Positions 17,950 through 26,200 of a stretch of 40,092 nt of DNA are shown in pieces. The DNA comes from Nocardioides sp. (GTDB lineage: Bacteria; Actinomycetota; Actinomycetes; Propionibacteriales; Nocardioidaceae): positions 1 through 40,092 of the forward strand of contig JAICHQ010000021.1 of the NCBI GenBank assembly GCA_025924815.1. Direction: 5' to 3'. Numbering within the stretch: position 1 is the first letter of the stretch; every line of letters starts with the position of its first letter. The notes under the pieces are model-generated. The model did no database searches. It saw only the letters and a program-made list of their open reading frames with translations, and was not told the origin of the DNA. A program made the position numbers and the translations under genes.

Positions 17950-18734
17950 GCGCCCCTCGACTTCCGCTCCGGCTTCGCGGCCTTGCGCGGGTTGCCGATC
18001 GGCCGCACCCCCGAGGTCCGCGGGTCGAACCGCTCGGCCGGCGCCTCCTCGCCACGCACCTCGGCCACCAGGTCGGTGAGCGCGGCCATGATCCGCCGGG
18101 TCGCCTCGTTGACCGTCTTGGTCGTGTGCGGCTGGTCACGCAGGTCGTCGAGCGGGACGGGGTCGCCGACCTTCATCGTGATCGAGGTGCGCGGGAAGAG
18201 GTGGGGCTTCTTGGTGTACGGGTAGAGCAGCTCGTGAGCACCCCACTGCCCGATCGGAATCACCGGGCAGCCGGTCTCCAGCGCGATGCGAGCAGCTCCC
18301 GACTTCCCGGCCATCGGCCACAGGTCGGGATCGCGGGTCAGCGTGCCCTCCGGGTAGACCACCACGCACTCACCCGCCCGCACGGCGGCGACCGCGGCGT
18401 CGAACGCACCCTTGGCGTTCTTGCTGAGCCGCTCCACCGGGATCTGGCCCGCTGCGGTGAGGAAGTACGCCAGCGCGCGGTTCTTGAACAGGCCCGACTT
18501 GGCGAGGTAGCGCGGCATCCGGCCGTGGTCGTAGACGATGTGGGCCGCCGTCAGCGGGTCGACGTGCGAAACGTGGTTGAAGACGATGATGCACCCGCCG
18601 GAGGCTGGGATCTTCTCGCCGTCGATCCAGGTGCGCCTGGTGGTGGCCAGCAGCGCGGACTTCACGACCGGGACGGCGAGGTTGAAGGCCCATCCTCGCT
18701 TCTGCTGCAGTGGTCGCACGGGTCGAGCACCCAC
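17946..18734 (-). CDS. 1-acyl-sn-glycerol-3-phosphate acyltransferase (PlsC-like)
   Basis: Membrane-associated acyltransferase of phospholipid synthesis, 262 aa. It carries the HX4D catalytic motif (NHVSHVDPLTA), the substrate-binding FKNRALAYFLTAAGQIPVER and the YPEGTLTRDPDL block. A basic C-terminal tail is typical of actinobacterial members. GTG 18734 is preceded by a GGGAGGG ribosome-binding site. It is co-transcribed with gpsA. Exact acceptor (lysophosphatidate or another lyso-lipid) is not evident. Confidence 0.92.
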   Translation of the reverse strand: MGARPVRPLQQKRGWAFNLAVPVVKSALLATTRRTWIDGEKIPASGGCIIVFNHVSHVDPLTAAHIVYDHGRMPRYLAKSGLFKNRALAYFLTAAGQIPVERLSKNAKGAFDAAVAAVRAGECVVVYPEGTLTRDPDLWPMAGKSGAARIALETGCPVIPIGQWGAHELLYPYTKKPHLFPRTSITMKVGDPVPLDDLRDQPHTTKTVNEATRRIMAALTDLVAEVRGEEAPAERFDPRTSGVRPIGNPRKAAKPERKSRGA

Positions 18735-18861
18735 CTGCGTCCCTCCCGTCGTGGCACGAACGTCGACTCGATCGGCCCGGCACCAGCGCCGGTGTCCGGG
18801 TCAGGCTACTCGGTCACGGCCGGTCGCCGGCCGCCCGGCGGGCCTGACAGGATCGCCCTCG

Positions 18862-19479
18862 ATGAGCGCGTCGTACGTCGTCCTGCTGCCGGTGAAGCCA
18901 CCGGCTCGGGGCAAGTCTCGGCTCGAGGTCGACCCCGAGCGCCGGCGCGCATTGGCGGCGGCGTTCGCCCTCGACACGGCCCGGGCGTGCCTGGCCGCCG
19001 ATCCCGTCGTGGCCGTGCTCGCAGTGACCGACGACGCCGGCTTCGCCGACGACCTGCGCGCAGCCGGCTGCGCCACGATCCCCGACGGTGTCGACGGAGA
19101 CCTCAACGAGTCATTGCGGCTGGCCGCTGCCGAGGCCCTGCGACGTTGGCCGCGGGCAGCCCCGGTCGCGGTCTGCGCCGACCTCCCCGCCCTGCGGCAC
19201 ACCGATCTCGAGGCCGCCCTGGCCTGGTGCGGAACGGGCAGGGGTGCTGCGTTCGTCACCGACCAGGACGGCACCGGCACCACGCTGTACACCGCGCCGT
19301 ACGCCGGGTTCGAGCCGCAGTTCGGGTTCCACTCCCGCGAGGCCCACCTGGAGGTCGGGGCGATCGAGATCCCGGGAGCACTGACGTCGCTGCGTCGCGA
19401 CGTCGACGACGCGGCGGCGCTGGCCGACGCGGTCGCCATCGGGCTGGGATCCCATACCCGCAGGGCGATGCTGACCTGA
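18862..19479 (+). CDS. cofC: 2-phospho-L-lactate guanylyltransferase (F420 biosynthesis)
   Basis: Activates a 2-phospho-L-lactate or phosphoenolpyruvate-type precursor with GTP in coenzyme F420 synthesis. The 205-aa nucleotidyltransferase starts SYVVLLPVKPPARGKSRLEV, with the Lys/Arg of the triphosphate loop, then VCADLPALRHTDLEAAL and VTDQDGTGTTLYTAPYAGF, and ends with the EVGAIEIPGALTSLRRDVD block typical of CofC. The ATG lacks a clear ribosome-binding site and a CAGGAT -10-like hexamer at 18848-18853 lies just upstream, so the mRNA may be leaderless. This implies an F420-using organism. Confidence 0.92.
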   Translation: MSASYVVLLPVKPPARGKSRLEVDPERRRALAAAFALDTARACLAADPVVAVLAVTDDAGFADDLRAAGCATIPDGVDGDLNESLRLAAAEALRRWPRAAPVAVCADLPALRHTDLEAALAWCGTGRGAAFVTDQDGTGTTLYTAPYAGFEPQFGFHSREAHLEVGAIEIPGALTSLRRDVDDAAALADAVAIGLGSHTRRAMLT

Positions 19480-19511
19480 TCGGGGCTCACCTCCGGACGT
19501 CCTGAATACGA

Positions 19512-19545
19512 CGAAGGGGCCGCCGGCGAACCGGCGACCCCTTCG
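19512..19545. terminator. Bidirectional hairpin terminator between cofC and HU
   Basis: Long interrupted stem CGAAGGGG-C-CGCCGG / CCGGCG-A-CCCCTTCG around a CGAA loop, between the two convergent stops. Fourteen base pairs with one mismatch. Confidence 0.85.
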
Positions 19546-19554
19546 TGCGGTGAC

Positions 19555-20175
19555 TCAGGACCGCTTGGCGGTCTTCTTGGTCGTCCGCTTCGCCGGGGCC
19601 GACTTCTTGGCCGTCGACTTCTTCGCTGCGGTGGTCCGCGTCGCCGCGGTCTTCTTCGCCGGGGCCGACTTCTTGGCCGTCGTCTTCTTCGCCGCGGTCT
19701 TCTTCGCCGGAGCCGACTTCTTCGCCGTCGCCTTCTTCGCCGCGGTCTTCTTCGCCGGAGCCGACTTCTTCGCCGTCGCCTTCTTCGCGGTGGTGGCCTT
19801 CTTCGCCGGAGCCGACTTCTTCGCCGTCGTCCTCGTGGCCGGGGCGGCCTTCTTCGCAGCGGCGGCTCCGGCGGCCAAGGTCAGCTTGGGCAGCTTCTTG
19901 GCACCCGAGACGACGTTCTTCAGATCGGCGCCGGCGGTGAACTTCGGCACGGCCTTCTTCTTCGCGCGGATGCGTTCACCGGTCTGAGGGTTGCGGACCA
20001 TGCGGGACTCGCGCACGCGCTTCTCGAACGAGCCGAAGCCCGTGATCGCGACCTTCTCGCCCTTGGCCACCTCACGCGTGATCGTGTCCAGGACGGATTC
20101 CAGCGCGTGCTGCGCCTGCTTTCGGTTCCCCTCGTAACGCGCGGCGAGCGCGTCGATGAGCTGAGACTTGTTCAC
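19555..20175 (-). CDS. HU-family nucleoid protein with a lysine/alanine/proline-rich tail
   Basis: The 206-aa protein is a DNA-binding HU fold (residues 1-95, NKSQLIDALAARYEGNRKQ, GFGSFEKRVRESRMVRNPQ) followed by a roughly 100-residue low-complexity tail with five copies of KKSAPAK. This two-part form is the mycobacterial/streptomycete type of HU (HupB/HupS). The tail resembles eukaryotic histone H1 and adds DNA compaction; in mycobacteria it is modified on lysines (family knowledge). GTG 20175 is chosen because GGAAGGG precedes it and the HU N-terminus starts there. Length is typical for the group. Confidence 0.93.
   Translation of the reverse strand: MNKSQLIDALAARYEGNRKQAQHALESVLDTITREVAKGEKVAITGFGSFEKRVRESRMVRNPQTGERIRAKKKAVPKFTAGADLKNVVSGAKKLPKLTLAAGAAAAKKAAPATRTTAKKSAPAKKATTAKKATAKKSAPAKKTAAKKATAKKSAPAKKTAAKKTTAKKSAPAKKTAATRTTAAKKSTAKKSAPAKRTTKKTAKRS
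19580..19845 (-). repeat. In-frame repeats encoding the HU tail, partly 48-bp period
   Basis: The tail-coding DNA is made of near-identical units. The clearest two start near 19691 and 19739, 48 bp (16 codons) apart. Unit count could vary between strains through recombination or replication slippage. Confidence 0.75.
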
Positions 20176-20231
20176 GGTTTCCCTTCCAATGAACGAACTG
20201 TGGCCGGCCCTTTTGCCCGGCTTCCCGACGA

Positions 20232-20260
20232 ACGCTAGGTAGTCGCGCCGTTCTTCACAA
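20232..20260 (-). promoter_or_regulatory. Probable promoter of the HU gene
   Basis: On the minus strand a -35 TTGTGA (20260-20255) and a -10 TAGCGT (20237-20232) are separated by exactly 17 bases, about 60 bases upstream of the HU start. Confidence 0.5.
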
Positions 20261-20342
20261 TCGCCACGCCGGTTCTGTCGAAGGTTTTTCCCGAGAATCC
20301 GGCTCAACCGAGGCGTTCTTCCTCACCCTGGCCGTCGAGTAA

Positions 20343-20364
20343 CGGGCGATGTGGACGTCGCCCG
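20343..20364 (-). terminator. Possible terminator downstream of leuCD
   Basis: A 7-bp stem CGGGCGA/TCGCCCG with an 8-nt loop lies about 107 bases past the leuD stop, in the otherwise featureless gap between leuD and the HU promoter. Apart from this and the promoter I see nothing in 20176-20470. Confidence 0.4.
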
Positions 20365-20470
20365 ATGGTGCTGCACGGGCGCATCCGTCAGCGATCTCCC
20401 TTGCCCGCTTGGAGATTCTTGCTCTCGGCGAGTCGCCAGCGGCCGCGCGGCGATGACCGCGAGGGCCCGG

Positions 20471-21070
20471 TCAGCGCGTCGCGGGCTTCCAGGTGGGGCG
20501 GCCCTGCTCGTAGGTCGCGATGTCGGCCGCGTGCGCGAGCGTCAGGGAGATGTCATCGAGACCCTCCAGCAGGCGCCAGCGCGTGTAGTCGTCGATGTCG
20601 AAGGAGTCCTCCACCGCACCGGGACCGTCGCCCGCACGCAGGGTGCGCGCCACCAGGTCGACGCTGATCGTCGTACCGGGCTCGGCCTCGAGGAGCTCCC
20701 ACAGCCGGAGCACGACCTTGTCGTCGACCTGCGCCGCCAGCAGCCCGGACTTGCCGGCGTTGCCCCGGAAGATGTCGCCGAACCGGGGTGAGAGCACGAC
20801 CCGGAAGCCGTAGTTCTGCAGGGCCCACACCGCGTGCTCGCGGGACGAGCCGGTGCCGAAGTCGGGGCCGGCGACCAGCACGCTGCCCGCGTCGTACGGC
20901 TTCTGGTTGAGCACGAACGACGGGTCGTTGCGCCAGGCGGCGAACAGGCCGTCCTCGAATCCGGTGCGGGTGATCCGCTTGAGGTAGACCGCGGGGATGA
21001 TCTGGTCGGTGTCGACGTTGCTGCGGCGTAGCGGCACGCCGATGCCGGTGTGGGTCGTGAACGCCTCCAT
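20471..21070 (-). CDS. leuD: 3-isopropylmalate dehydratase small subunit
   Basis: Swivel-domain subunit of isopropylmalate isomerase in leucine synthesis. The 199-aa protein starts [20 protein letters not shown] with the DTDQIIPA motif, and has [15 protein letters not shown] (the GSSREHA substrate loop) and [18 protein letters not shown]. All conserved residues are present. It lies one base after leuC and depends on it to form the active heterodimer. Confidence 0.97.
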   Translation of the reverse strand: MEAFTTHTGIGVPLRRSNVDTDQIIPAVYLKRITRTGFEDGLFAAWRNDPSFVLNQKPYDAGSVLVAGPDFGTGSSREHAVWALQNYGFRVVLSPRFGDIFRGNAGKSGLLAAQVDDKVVLRLWELLEAEPGTTISVDLVARTLRAGDGPGAVEDSFDIDDYTRWRLLEGLDDISLTLAHAADIATYEQGRPTWKPATR

Positions 21071-21071
21071 C

Positions 21072-22493
21072 TCAGACCCCCTCCGGCTCGAGATCGGCGG
21101 GCGAGCTCAGCGTTCCGCGGATCGCGGTGGCGGCTGCGACGGGCACGGAGACCAGGTGGGTCCGGCCACCCTTGCCCTGTCGCCCCTCGAAGTTGCGATT
21201 GGAGGTCGAGGCGCTGCGCTCCTGCGGGGCGAGCTGGTCGGGGTTCATGCCCAGGCACATCGAGCAGCCGGCCCCACGCCACTCGCCGCCGGCCTCCTTG
21301 AACACCACGTCGAGTCCCTCGTCCTCGGCCTGTAGACGCACCCGGACCGAGCCCGGAACGACGAGCAGCCGCGTGCCCTCGGCGACCCGGCGGCCCCGGA
21401 CGATCCCGGCCGCCAGCCGGAGGTCCTCGATCCGGCCGTTGGTGCAGGACCCGACGAACACCGTGTCGACCGGGATGTCGCGCATCGGTGTGCCGGCCTC
21501 GAGGCCCATGTACTCCAGGGCCTTGCGCGCGCCGACCCGGTCGCTCTCCTCGGCGAATGCGTCCGGCTCGGGCACCGACCCACCGAGAGGCACACCCTGA
21601 CCGGGGTTGGTGCCCCATGTGACGAACGGCGTCATGGCGCCGGCGTCGAGCTCGATCTCCTCGTCGAAGCGGGCGTCGTCGTCGGTGACCAGGCTCCTCC
21701 AGTGCTCGACGGCCGCGTCCCAGTCGGCGCCCTTCGGCGCTTCCGGGCGGTCCTTCAGATAGGCGAACGTCGTCTCGTCGGGCGCGACCAGGCCGGCCTT
21801 CGCGCCCCACTCGATGCTCATGTTGCACACGGTCATCCGGCCCTCCATCGAGAGCGCCTCGATCGCCGGGCCGCGGTACTCCACGACGTAGCCCTGTCCG
21901 CCGCCGGTGCCGGTGTGGGCGATCAGCGTCAGCACCAGGTCCTTGGCGGTGACGCCGGCGGGAAGCTCACCGTTCACGGTGACCGCCATCGTCTTCGGTC
22001 GCGCCTGCGGGAGGGTCTGCGTGGCGAGCACGTGCTCGACCTCGGAGGTGCCGATGCCGAAGGCGAGCGCGCCGAAGGCGCCATGGGTGGAGGTGTGGGA
22101 GTCGCCGCAGACGATCGTCATGCCGGGCTGGGTCAGACCGAGCTGCGGGCCGATGATGTGGACGATCCCCTGGTCGAGGTCGCCGAGGGAGTGCAGGCGG
22201 ATGCCGAACTCCTGGGCGTTCCGGCGCAGGGTCTCGACCTGGGTGCGGCTGACGGGGTCCTTGATCGGCTGGTCCCAGTCGACGGTCGGGACGTTGTGGT
22301 CCTCGGTGGCCAGGGTCAGGTCGGGACGGCGTACCGGACGGTCGGCCAGCCGCAGACCGTCGAACGCCTGCGGCGAGGTGACCTCGTGGATCAGGTGGAG
22401 GTCGATGTAGAGGAGGTCGGGCTCGCCGCTTCCCGGGACGGCCGACCGGACGACGTGCTCGTCCCAGACCTTCTCGGCCAGGGTCCTGCCCAT
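21072..22493 (-). CDS. leuC: 3-isopropylmalate dehydratase large subunit
   Basis: Iron-sulfur subunit of isopropylmalate isomerase. The 473-aa protein begins [14 protein letters not shown] and keeps the three cluster cysteines, in [12 protein letters not shown] and [11 protein letters not shown], plus [23 protein letters not shown] 22493 is chosen over the in-frame ATG 15 bases upstream because a GAGGAGGAG ribosome-binding site stands five bases before it. leuCD is divergent from an IclR regulator, a layout in which the regulator commonly controls leuCD in actinobacteria (NdgR/LtbR types). Confidence 0.97.
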   Translation of the reverse strand: MGRTLAEKVWDEHVVRSAVPGSGEPDLLYIDLHLIHEVTSPQAFDGLRLADRPVRRPDLTLATEDHNVPTVDWDQPIKDPVSRTQVETLRRNAQEFGIRLHSLGDLDQGIVHIIGPQLGLTQPGMTIVCGDSHTSTHGAFGALAFGIGTSEVEHVLATQTLPQARPKTMAVTVNGELPAGVTAKDLVLTLIAHTGTGGGQGYVVEYRGPAIEALSMEGRMTVCNMSIEWGAKAGLVAPDETTFAYLKDRPEAPKGADWDAAVEHWRSLVTDDDARFDEEIELDAGAMTPFVTWGTNPGQGVPLGGSVPEPDAFAEESDRVGARKALEYMGLEAGTPMRDIPVDTVFVGSCTNGRIEDLRLAAGIVRGRRVAEGTRLLVVPGSVRVRLQAEDEGLDVVFKEAGGEWRGAGCSMCLGMNPDQLAPQERSASTSNRNFEGRQGKGGRTHLVSVPVAAATAIRGTLSSPADLEPEGV

Positions 22494-22538
22494 TTCTCTC
22501 CTCCTCATGAGGCTCGGCGACGGCGGAAAGGATACAAC

Positions 22539-22571
22539 TTGCGTCCCATGATCTGAGACGGCAATATTGCC
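22539..22571 (+). promoter_or_regulatory. Candidate leaderless promoter of the IclR gene with overlapping palindromic operator
   Basis: TTGCGT (22539-22544) and CAATAT (22562-22567) are 17 bases apart, and the predicted start point falls on the A of the IclR start codon at 22574, which has no ribosome-binding site. A perfect 12-bp palindrome GGCAATATTGCC (22560-22571) covers the -10 region. It could be the autoregulatory and leuCD operator. Confidence 0.5.
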
Positions 22572-22573
22572 AT

Positions 22574-23296
22574 ATGGACACCACTAGCGGCGTCGGCGTC
22601 CTCGACAAGGCGGCGCTCGTCCTCACAGCCCTCGAGTCCGGTCCGGCCACGCTGGCCGGGCTGGTCACCGCGACCGGCCTCGCCAGGCCGACCGCGCATC
22701 GCCTCGCGGTCGCGCTGGAGCACCACCGGCTGGTGGCCCGCGACCTGCAGGGACGCTTCGTGCTGGGGCCGCGCCTGGCCGAGCTCTCCGTCGCTGCGGG
22801 CGAGGACCGGCTGCTGGCGACCGCGGGCCCGGTGCTCGCGCGGCTGCGCGACATCACCGGCGAGTCGTCACAGCTGTGGCGTCGGCAGGGCGACTACCGC
22901 GTCTGCGTGGCCGCCGCGGAGCGTCCGTCGGGCCTGCGCGACACCATCCCGGTGGGGTCTCAGCTGACCATGCGCGCCGGCTCGGCCGCGCAGGTGCTGC
23001 TCGCCTGGGAGGACGCCGAGCGCATCCACCGCGGCCTGCAGAACGCCGCCTTCTCCGCCGCAGCCCTGTCCGGCATCCGCCGTCGCGGCTGGGCGCAGTC
23101 GGTCGGCGAGCGCGAGCAGGGAGTCGCCTCGGTGTCGGCCCCGGTGCGCTCCCCCTCCGGCAAGATCGTCGCCGCCGTCTCGGTCAGCGGTCCCCTCGAG
23201 CGGCTCTCCCGCCAGCCCGGCCGGATGCACGCCCCGGCCGTCGCCGCCGCCGCCGAGCGGCTCTCCGAGTCGCTCCGGCGGGCAGCTGCTGAATAG
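22574..23296 (+). CDS. IclR-family regulator, probably controlling leuCD (NdgR/LtbR-like)
   Basis: This 240-aa protein has an N-terminal winged helix-turn-helix ([39 protein letters not shown]) and a C-terminal IclR effector domain ([40 protein letters not shown]). Family knowledge: NdgR of Streptomyces and LtbR of Corynebacterium are IclR proteins encoded divergently from leuCD that control leucine and other amino-acid genes; position and sequence fit this group. It converges on ogt across a repeat array. Confidence 0.9.
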   Translation: MDTTSGVGVLDKAALVLTALESGPATLAGLVTATGLARPTAHRLAVALEHHRLVARDLQGRFVLGPRLAELSVAAGEDRLLATAGPVLARLRDITGESSQLWRRQGDYRVCVAAAERPSGLRDTIPVGSQLTMRAGSAAQVLLAWEDAERIHRGLQNAAFSAAALSGIRRRGWAQSVGEREQGVASVSAPVRSPSGKIVAAVSVSGPLERLSRQPGRMHAPAVAAAAERLSESLRRAAAE

Positions 23297-23303
23297 CCGA
23301 AGT

Positions 23304-23414
23304 GGGAGTTCTCCGGGCCCCAACTGGGAGTTTTCCCGGGCCGAAGGGGGAGTTGTCCGGACCCCGGGCGGGACTCTTTCGGGAGTAGTCCCACCTCGAC
23401 CGCGGAGAAGTCCC
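23304..23414. repeat. Array of six GGGA-N4-TCCC-type dyads at 11/22-bp spacing
   Basis: Between the convergent stops of the IclR gene (23296) and ogt (23439) lie six imperfect copies of a 12-bp dyad GGGA-N4-TCCS, starting at 23304, 23326, 23348, 23370, 23381 and 23403. Steps are 22, 22, 22, 11 and 22 bp, all multiples of 11. The first three units share a wider context (A/C then TGGGAGTTnTCC then GGGCC or GGACC). The last two are in inverted orientation, so that AAGTGGGASTTCTCC is read on the minus strand. The outer units can pair (17 of 19 bases), so the region may also fold as a large hairpin and end transcription from both sides. Confidence 0.7.
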
Positions 23415-23438
23415 ACTTGGGCGGCGGAAGGGATGAGC

Positions 23439-23918
23439 CTAGAAGAGTGCGTCCTGCTCGAGCTCGAGGAGGGCCTGCTTGCGCTCGATCCCCCCGGCGT
23501 AGCCGGTCAGGGTCCCGTCGGCCCCGATCACCCGGTGACACGGGATGACGATCGGGATTGGGTTGCTGCCGTTGGCCAGACCGACGGCGCGTGAGGCGGC
23601 GTTGGTCTTGCCGAGCCGCTTCGCGATCTGGCCGTACGACGCGGTCTCGCCGTAGCCGATCGCCAGCAGCTGGGCCCACACCGACTTCTGGAACTCGCTG
23701 CCCGCCGGCTGGAGCGGAAGGTCGAACTCCTTCAGGTCACGGTCGAAGTAGGCCCGCAACTGGCGCATGGCCTCCCGCAGCACCGGATGGGTGTCGTCGC
23801 GGTCGCCGCGCGGGCGACCGTCGTGGTCGCGGAACGGCGAGAACTCGATCGCGGTGATCGCGCCGTCGCGCTCGACGATGCGCAGGTCGCCGATGGGCGA
23901 GGGCATGACGGTGTACAT
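23439..23918 (-). CDS. ogt: Methylated-DNA--[protein]-cysteine S-methyltransferase
   Basis: Suicide repair protein that takes methyl groups from O6-methylguanine. The 159-aa protein has the active-site motif PIPIVIPCHRVIG, with acceptor Cys, the helix-turn-helix SYGQIAKRLGKTNAASRAVG and the LTGYAGGIERKQALLELE C-terminus. ATG 23918 follows an AAAGGA site and starts one base after the ada-alkA stop, so they form one operon. Confidence 0.95.
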   Translation of the reverse strand: MYTVMPSPIGDLRIVERDGAITAIEFSPFRDHDGRPRGDRDDTHPVLREAMRQLRAYFDRDLKEFDLPLQPAGSEFQKSVWAQLLAIGYGETASYGQIAKRLGKTNAASRAVGLANGSNPIPIVIPCHRVIGADGTLTGYAGGIERKQALLELEQDALF

Positions 23919-23919
23919 G

Positions 23920-25410
23920 TCAGGGTCCTTTCGGAGTTGCGGAGAGGGTCTGCCAGAGCTGGACCTGGGCGTAGGAACGCCAGGGTCGCCAGCCCTCGGC
24001 CAGGTCGGCGGCTTCGGAGGGGTCACGCCCGAGCAGGCGCAGTGCATCGCGGATACCGATGTCGGTGGGTAGGAAGACGTCGGGATGGCCCAGCGCCCGG
24101 AGCGCGATGTAGTCGGCGGTCCAGGCACCGATGCCGGGGATCTCCAGCAGCCGCCGGCGTACGTCGTCGCGGTCGGCGCCGCGGTCGAGACTCAGGTCAC
24201 CCTCGGCCAGCGCGCGGCACACGGCGACCAGCGCGCGACCACGGGCACCGGGCATCGGCAGCGACGCGGGGTCGACCTCGGCGAGACGGGCGGCCGTGGG
24301 GAACAGGTGGGTCAGCCCGCCGGCGGGTGCGGCGACCTGCACGCCGTACTGCCCGACGAGCCGGCCGGCCGCGGTACGCGCGGCCGCCACGGTGACCTGC
24401 TGGCCCAACACCGCCCGGACCGCGAGCTCGTCGCCGTCGACGTGCCCCGGCACCCGCAGCCCCGGCAGCTCGCGCACGAGCCGTCCGAGCACCGGCTCGC
24501 CCGCGAAGGCGTCGCCGATCGCCACCGGGTCACAGTCGGCGTCCACCAGCCGGCGTACCCGCTCGACCGCGGCCGCCAGGTCGCGGAGGTCGTCGAGACG
24601 GAAGGTGGCCGGGACGAACGCCGTCGAGCCCGCCTCCGGATGGTCGGCCAGCTCCAGCTCGACCGTGCCGGTGCCGTGGGGAAGTCGGAGCGTGCGGGCG
24701 TACGTCGTGTCGGTGGCCGTCTCGACGCCGGAGACCACGCGGTGCGCCAGGAACGCGAGCAGCGCCCGCCCTGCGAACGGCGTACGCACCGCCAGCCGGA
24801 GCCGGAGGGCGCCACCCGCGCCACTCCTCCCCCGTCCACCGCGCAGCCGGGTGGGGGTCGAGGCGTAGACCTCGCGGACCGTGTCGTTGAACTGACGGAC
24901 GCTGCTGAAGCCCGCGGCGAAGGCAACGTCGGCGGCTCCGAGGTCGGTCGTCTCGAGCAGCACCCGCGCGGTCTGGGCGCGCTTGGCGCGGGCCAGGGCC
25001 AGCGGGCCGGCCCCGAGCTCCTGGGTCAGGATCCGGGAGAGATGGCGTGGCGTGTAGCCGATGCGGTGGGCCAGGCCGTCGACACCCTCGCGGTCGACGA
25101 CGCCGTCGCCGATCAGTCGCATCGCGCGGCCGGCGACGTCGGCGGCCACGTCCCAGTCGGGACTCCCGGGCGTCGCGTCGGGCACGCAGCGCTTGCAGGC
25201 GCGGTAGCCGGCGGACTGCGCGGCGGCCGCGGTCGGGTGGAAGGTGACGTTGTGGAACGCCGGGGTCCGCGCCGGGCACGACGGACGGCAGTAGATGCCG
25301 GTCGTGCGGACGGCGGTGTAGAAGACTCCGTCGAACCGACGGTCGCGGCTCTTGACCGCGCGGTAGCACGACTCGCGATCGAGGTGCATCGGGGCGACGG
25401 ACGTGTTCAT
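23920..25410 (-). CDS. Ada regulator/methylphosphotriester repair domain fused to AlkA 3-methyladenine glycosylase
   Basis: The 496-aa fusion has three parts. Residues 1-80 are the Ada zinc domain with four Cys (C41, C45, C72, C75; CRPSCPA and CKRC), where C41 should accept methyl from phosphotriesters and switch the protein to an activator. Residues 95-190 are an AraC-type DNA-binding domain (GVDGLAHRIGYTPRHLSRIL). Residues 200-496 are an AlkA N-domain plus HhH-GPD glycosylase (LEIPGIGAWTADYIALRALG, with the catalytic Asp in FLPTDIGI). Such AdaA-AlkA fusions are typical of actinobacteria. With ogt it makes a compact adaptive-response operon that likely regulates itself. Confidence 0.94.
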   Translation of the reverse strand: MNTSVAPMHLDRESCYRAVKSRDRRFDGVFYTAVRTTGIYCRPSCPARTPAFHNVTFHPTAAAAQSAGYRACKRCVPDATPGSPDWDVAADVAGRAMRLIGDGVVDREGVDGLAHRIGYTPRHLSRILTQELGAGPLALARAKRAQTARVLLETTDLGAADVAFAAGFSSVRQFNDTVREVYASTPTRLRGGRGRSGAGGALRLRLAVRTPFAGRALLAFLAHRVVSGVETATDTTYARTLRLPHGTGTVELELADHPEAGSTAFVPATFRLDDLRDLAAAVERVRRLVDADCDPVAIGDAFAGEPVLGRLVRELPGLRVPGHVDGDELAVRAVLGQQVTVAAARTAAGRLVGQYGVQVAAPAGGLTHLFPTAARLAEVDPASLPMPGARGRALVAVCRALAEGDLSLDRGADRDDVRRRLLEIPGIGAWTADYIALRALGHPDVFLPTDIGIRDALRLLGRDPSEAADLAEGWRPWRSYAQVQLWQTLSATPKGP

Positions 25411-25502
25411 GCACCCATCATGACCGACGCCACCGACACGCTCTGGCGGGAATCGGACACCACCGTCGGCGGTGAATCGACGGCGGGCTCAGCGGCGCGT
25501 CA

Positions 25503-26099
25503 TCACCGGCGTACGGCGTCGACCAGCCTCCAGCCCGCGGGCAGGAGGAGGGCGGCGAGCAGGATCTTAAGGGCGTCGCCGACCAGGAAGTCCTTGATGC
25601 CGAGGTCCCAGGCGCCCTGGGCGCCGACACCGAGTGCGTGGGCCAGCCAGGTGGCGCCGACGGCGTAGATGACGAGGTTCCCCAGGACCATCGTCGGCAG
25701 CGAGCGGGCCGCCCTGCGGTCCCAGCCGCGGTCGGCGAGCCAGCCGACGAGACCTGCCGCGAGCAGCATGCCGACGAGGTACCCGCCGGTCGCGGAGGAG
25801 AACTTCAAGACGTCCCAGCCGGAGGCGTGCTGAGCGAACACGCCGTATCCCAGGCCGCCGACGACGAGGTAGGCGCCGAAGGTGATGAAGCCGCGCCGAG
25901 CGCCGTACGCCCCTCCGACGAGGAGCGCTCCGAAGGTCTGCCCCGTGAGCGGCACCGGCGTGTGCGGGAGGGGGATCGAGACCTGCGCCGAGAGCGCCAG
26001 GAGGGTCACGCCGATCGCGACCAGCACCCCGTCAGCCGCGAGCGCGGTCGCGCGGGAGTTCGGTCGGACCAGGGACGGGACGAGCGCCGTGGAGGACAT
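25503..26099 (-). CDS. bioY: Biotin transporter BioY (S component)
   Basis: Membrane-embedded substrate-binding subunit of an ECF biotin transporter. The 198-aa protein has about six hydrophobic helices, with LSAQVSIPLPHTPVPLTGQTF-type sequence near residue 40 and YLVVGGLGYGVFAQHASG and GYLVGMLLAAGLVGWLADRG, the typical BioY blocks. No bioM/bioN genes are adjacent, so it would use a shared ECF module or work alone. The ATG has no ribosome-binding site and a TAGGAT -10-like hexamer (26111-26106) ends six bases before it, so the transcript may be leaderless. Confidence 0.92.
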   Translation of the reverse strand: MSSTALVPSLVRPNSRATALAADGVLVAIGVTLLALSAQVSIPLPHTPVPLTGQTFGALLVGGAYGARRGFITFGAYLVVGGLGYGVFAQHASGWDVLKFSSATGGYLVGMLLAAGLVGWLADRGWDRRAARSLPTMVLGNLVIYAVGATWLAHALGVGAQGAWDLGIKDFLVGDALKILLAALLLPAGWRLVDAVRR

Positions 26100-26200
26100 G
26101 GGGGCATCCTAGGGTGGTCCGTCCGCGCGCCGCGCTCGGGCACGCTCTCGGGAGACGACACCGTTGTCCGCGTCCGTCGACGCGCCACGAGGAGGCCAGC

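Noticed and set aside
19580..19845. Mobile element or minisatellite unrelated to coding
   Set aside because: The repeats are in frame and encode the Lys/Ala/Pro tail expected of actinobacterial HU.
23297..23421. CRISPR array
   Set aside because: Units are only about 22 bp apart with no unique spacers, and no cas genes are nearby.
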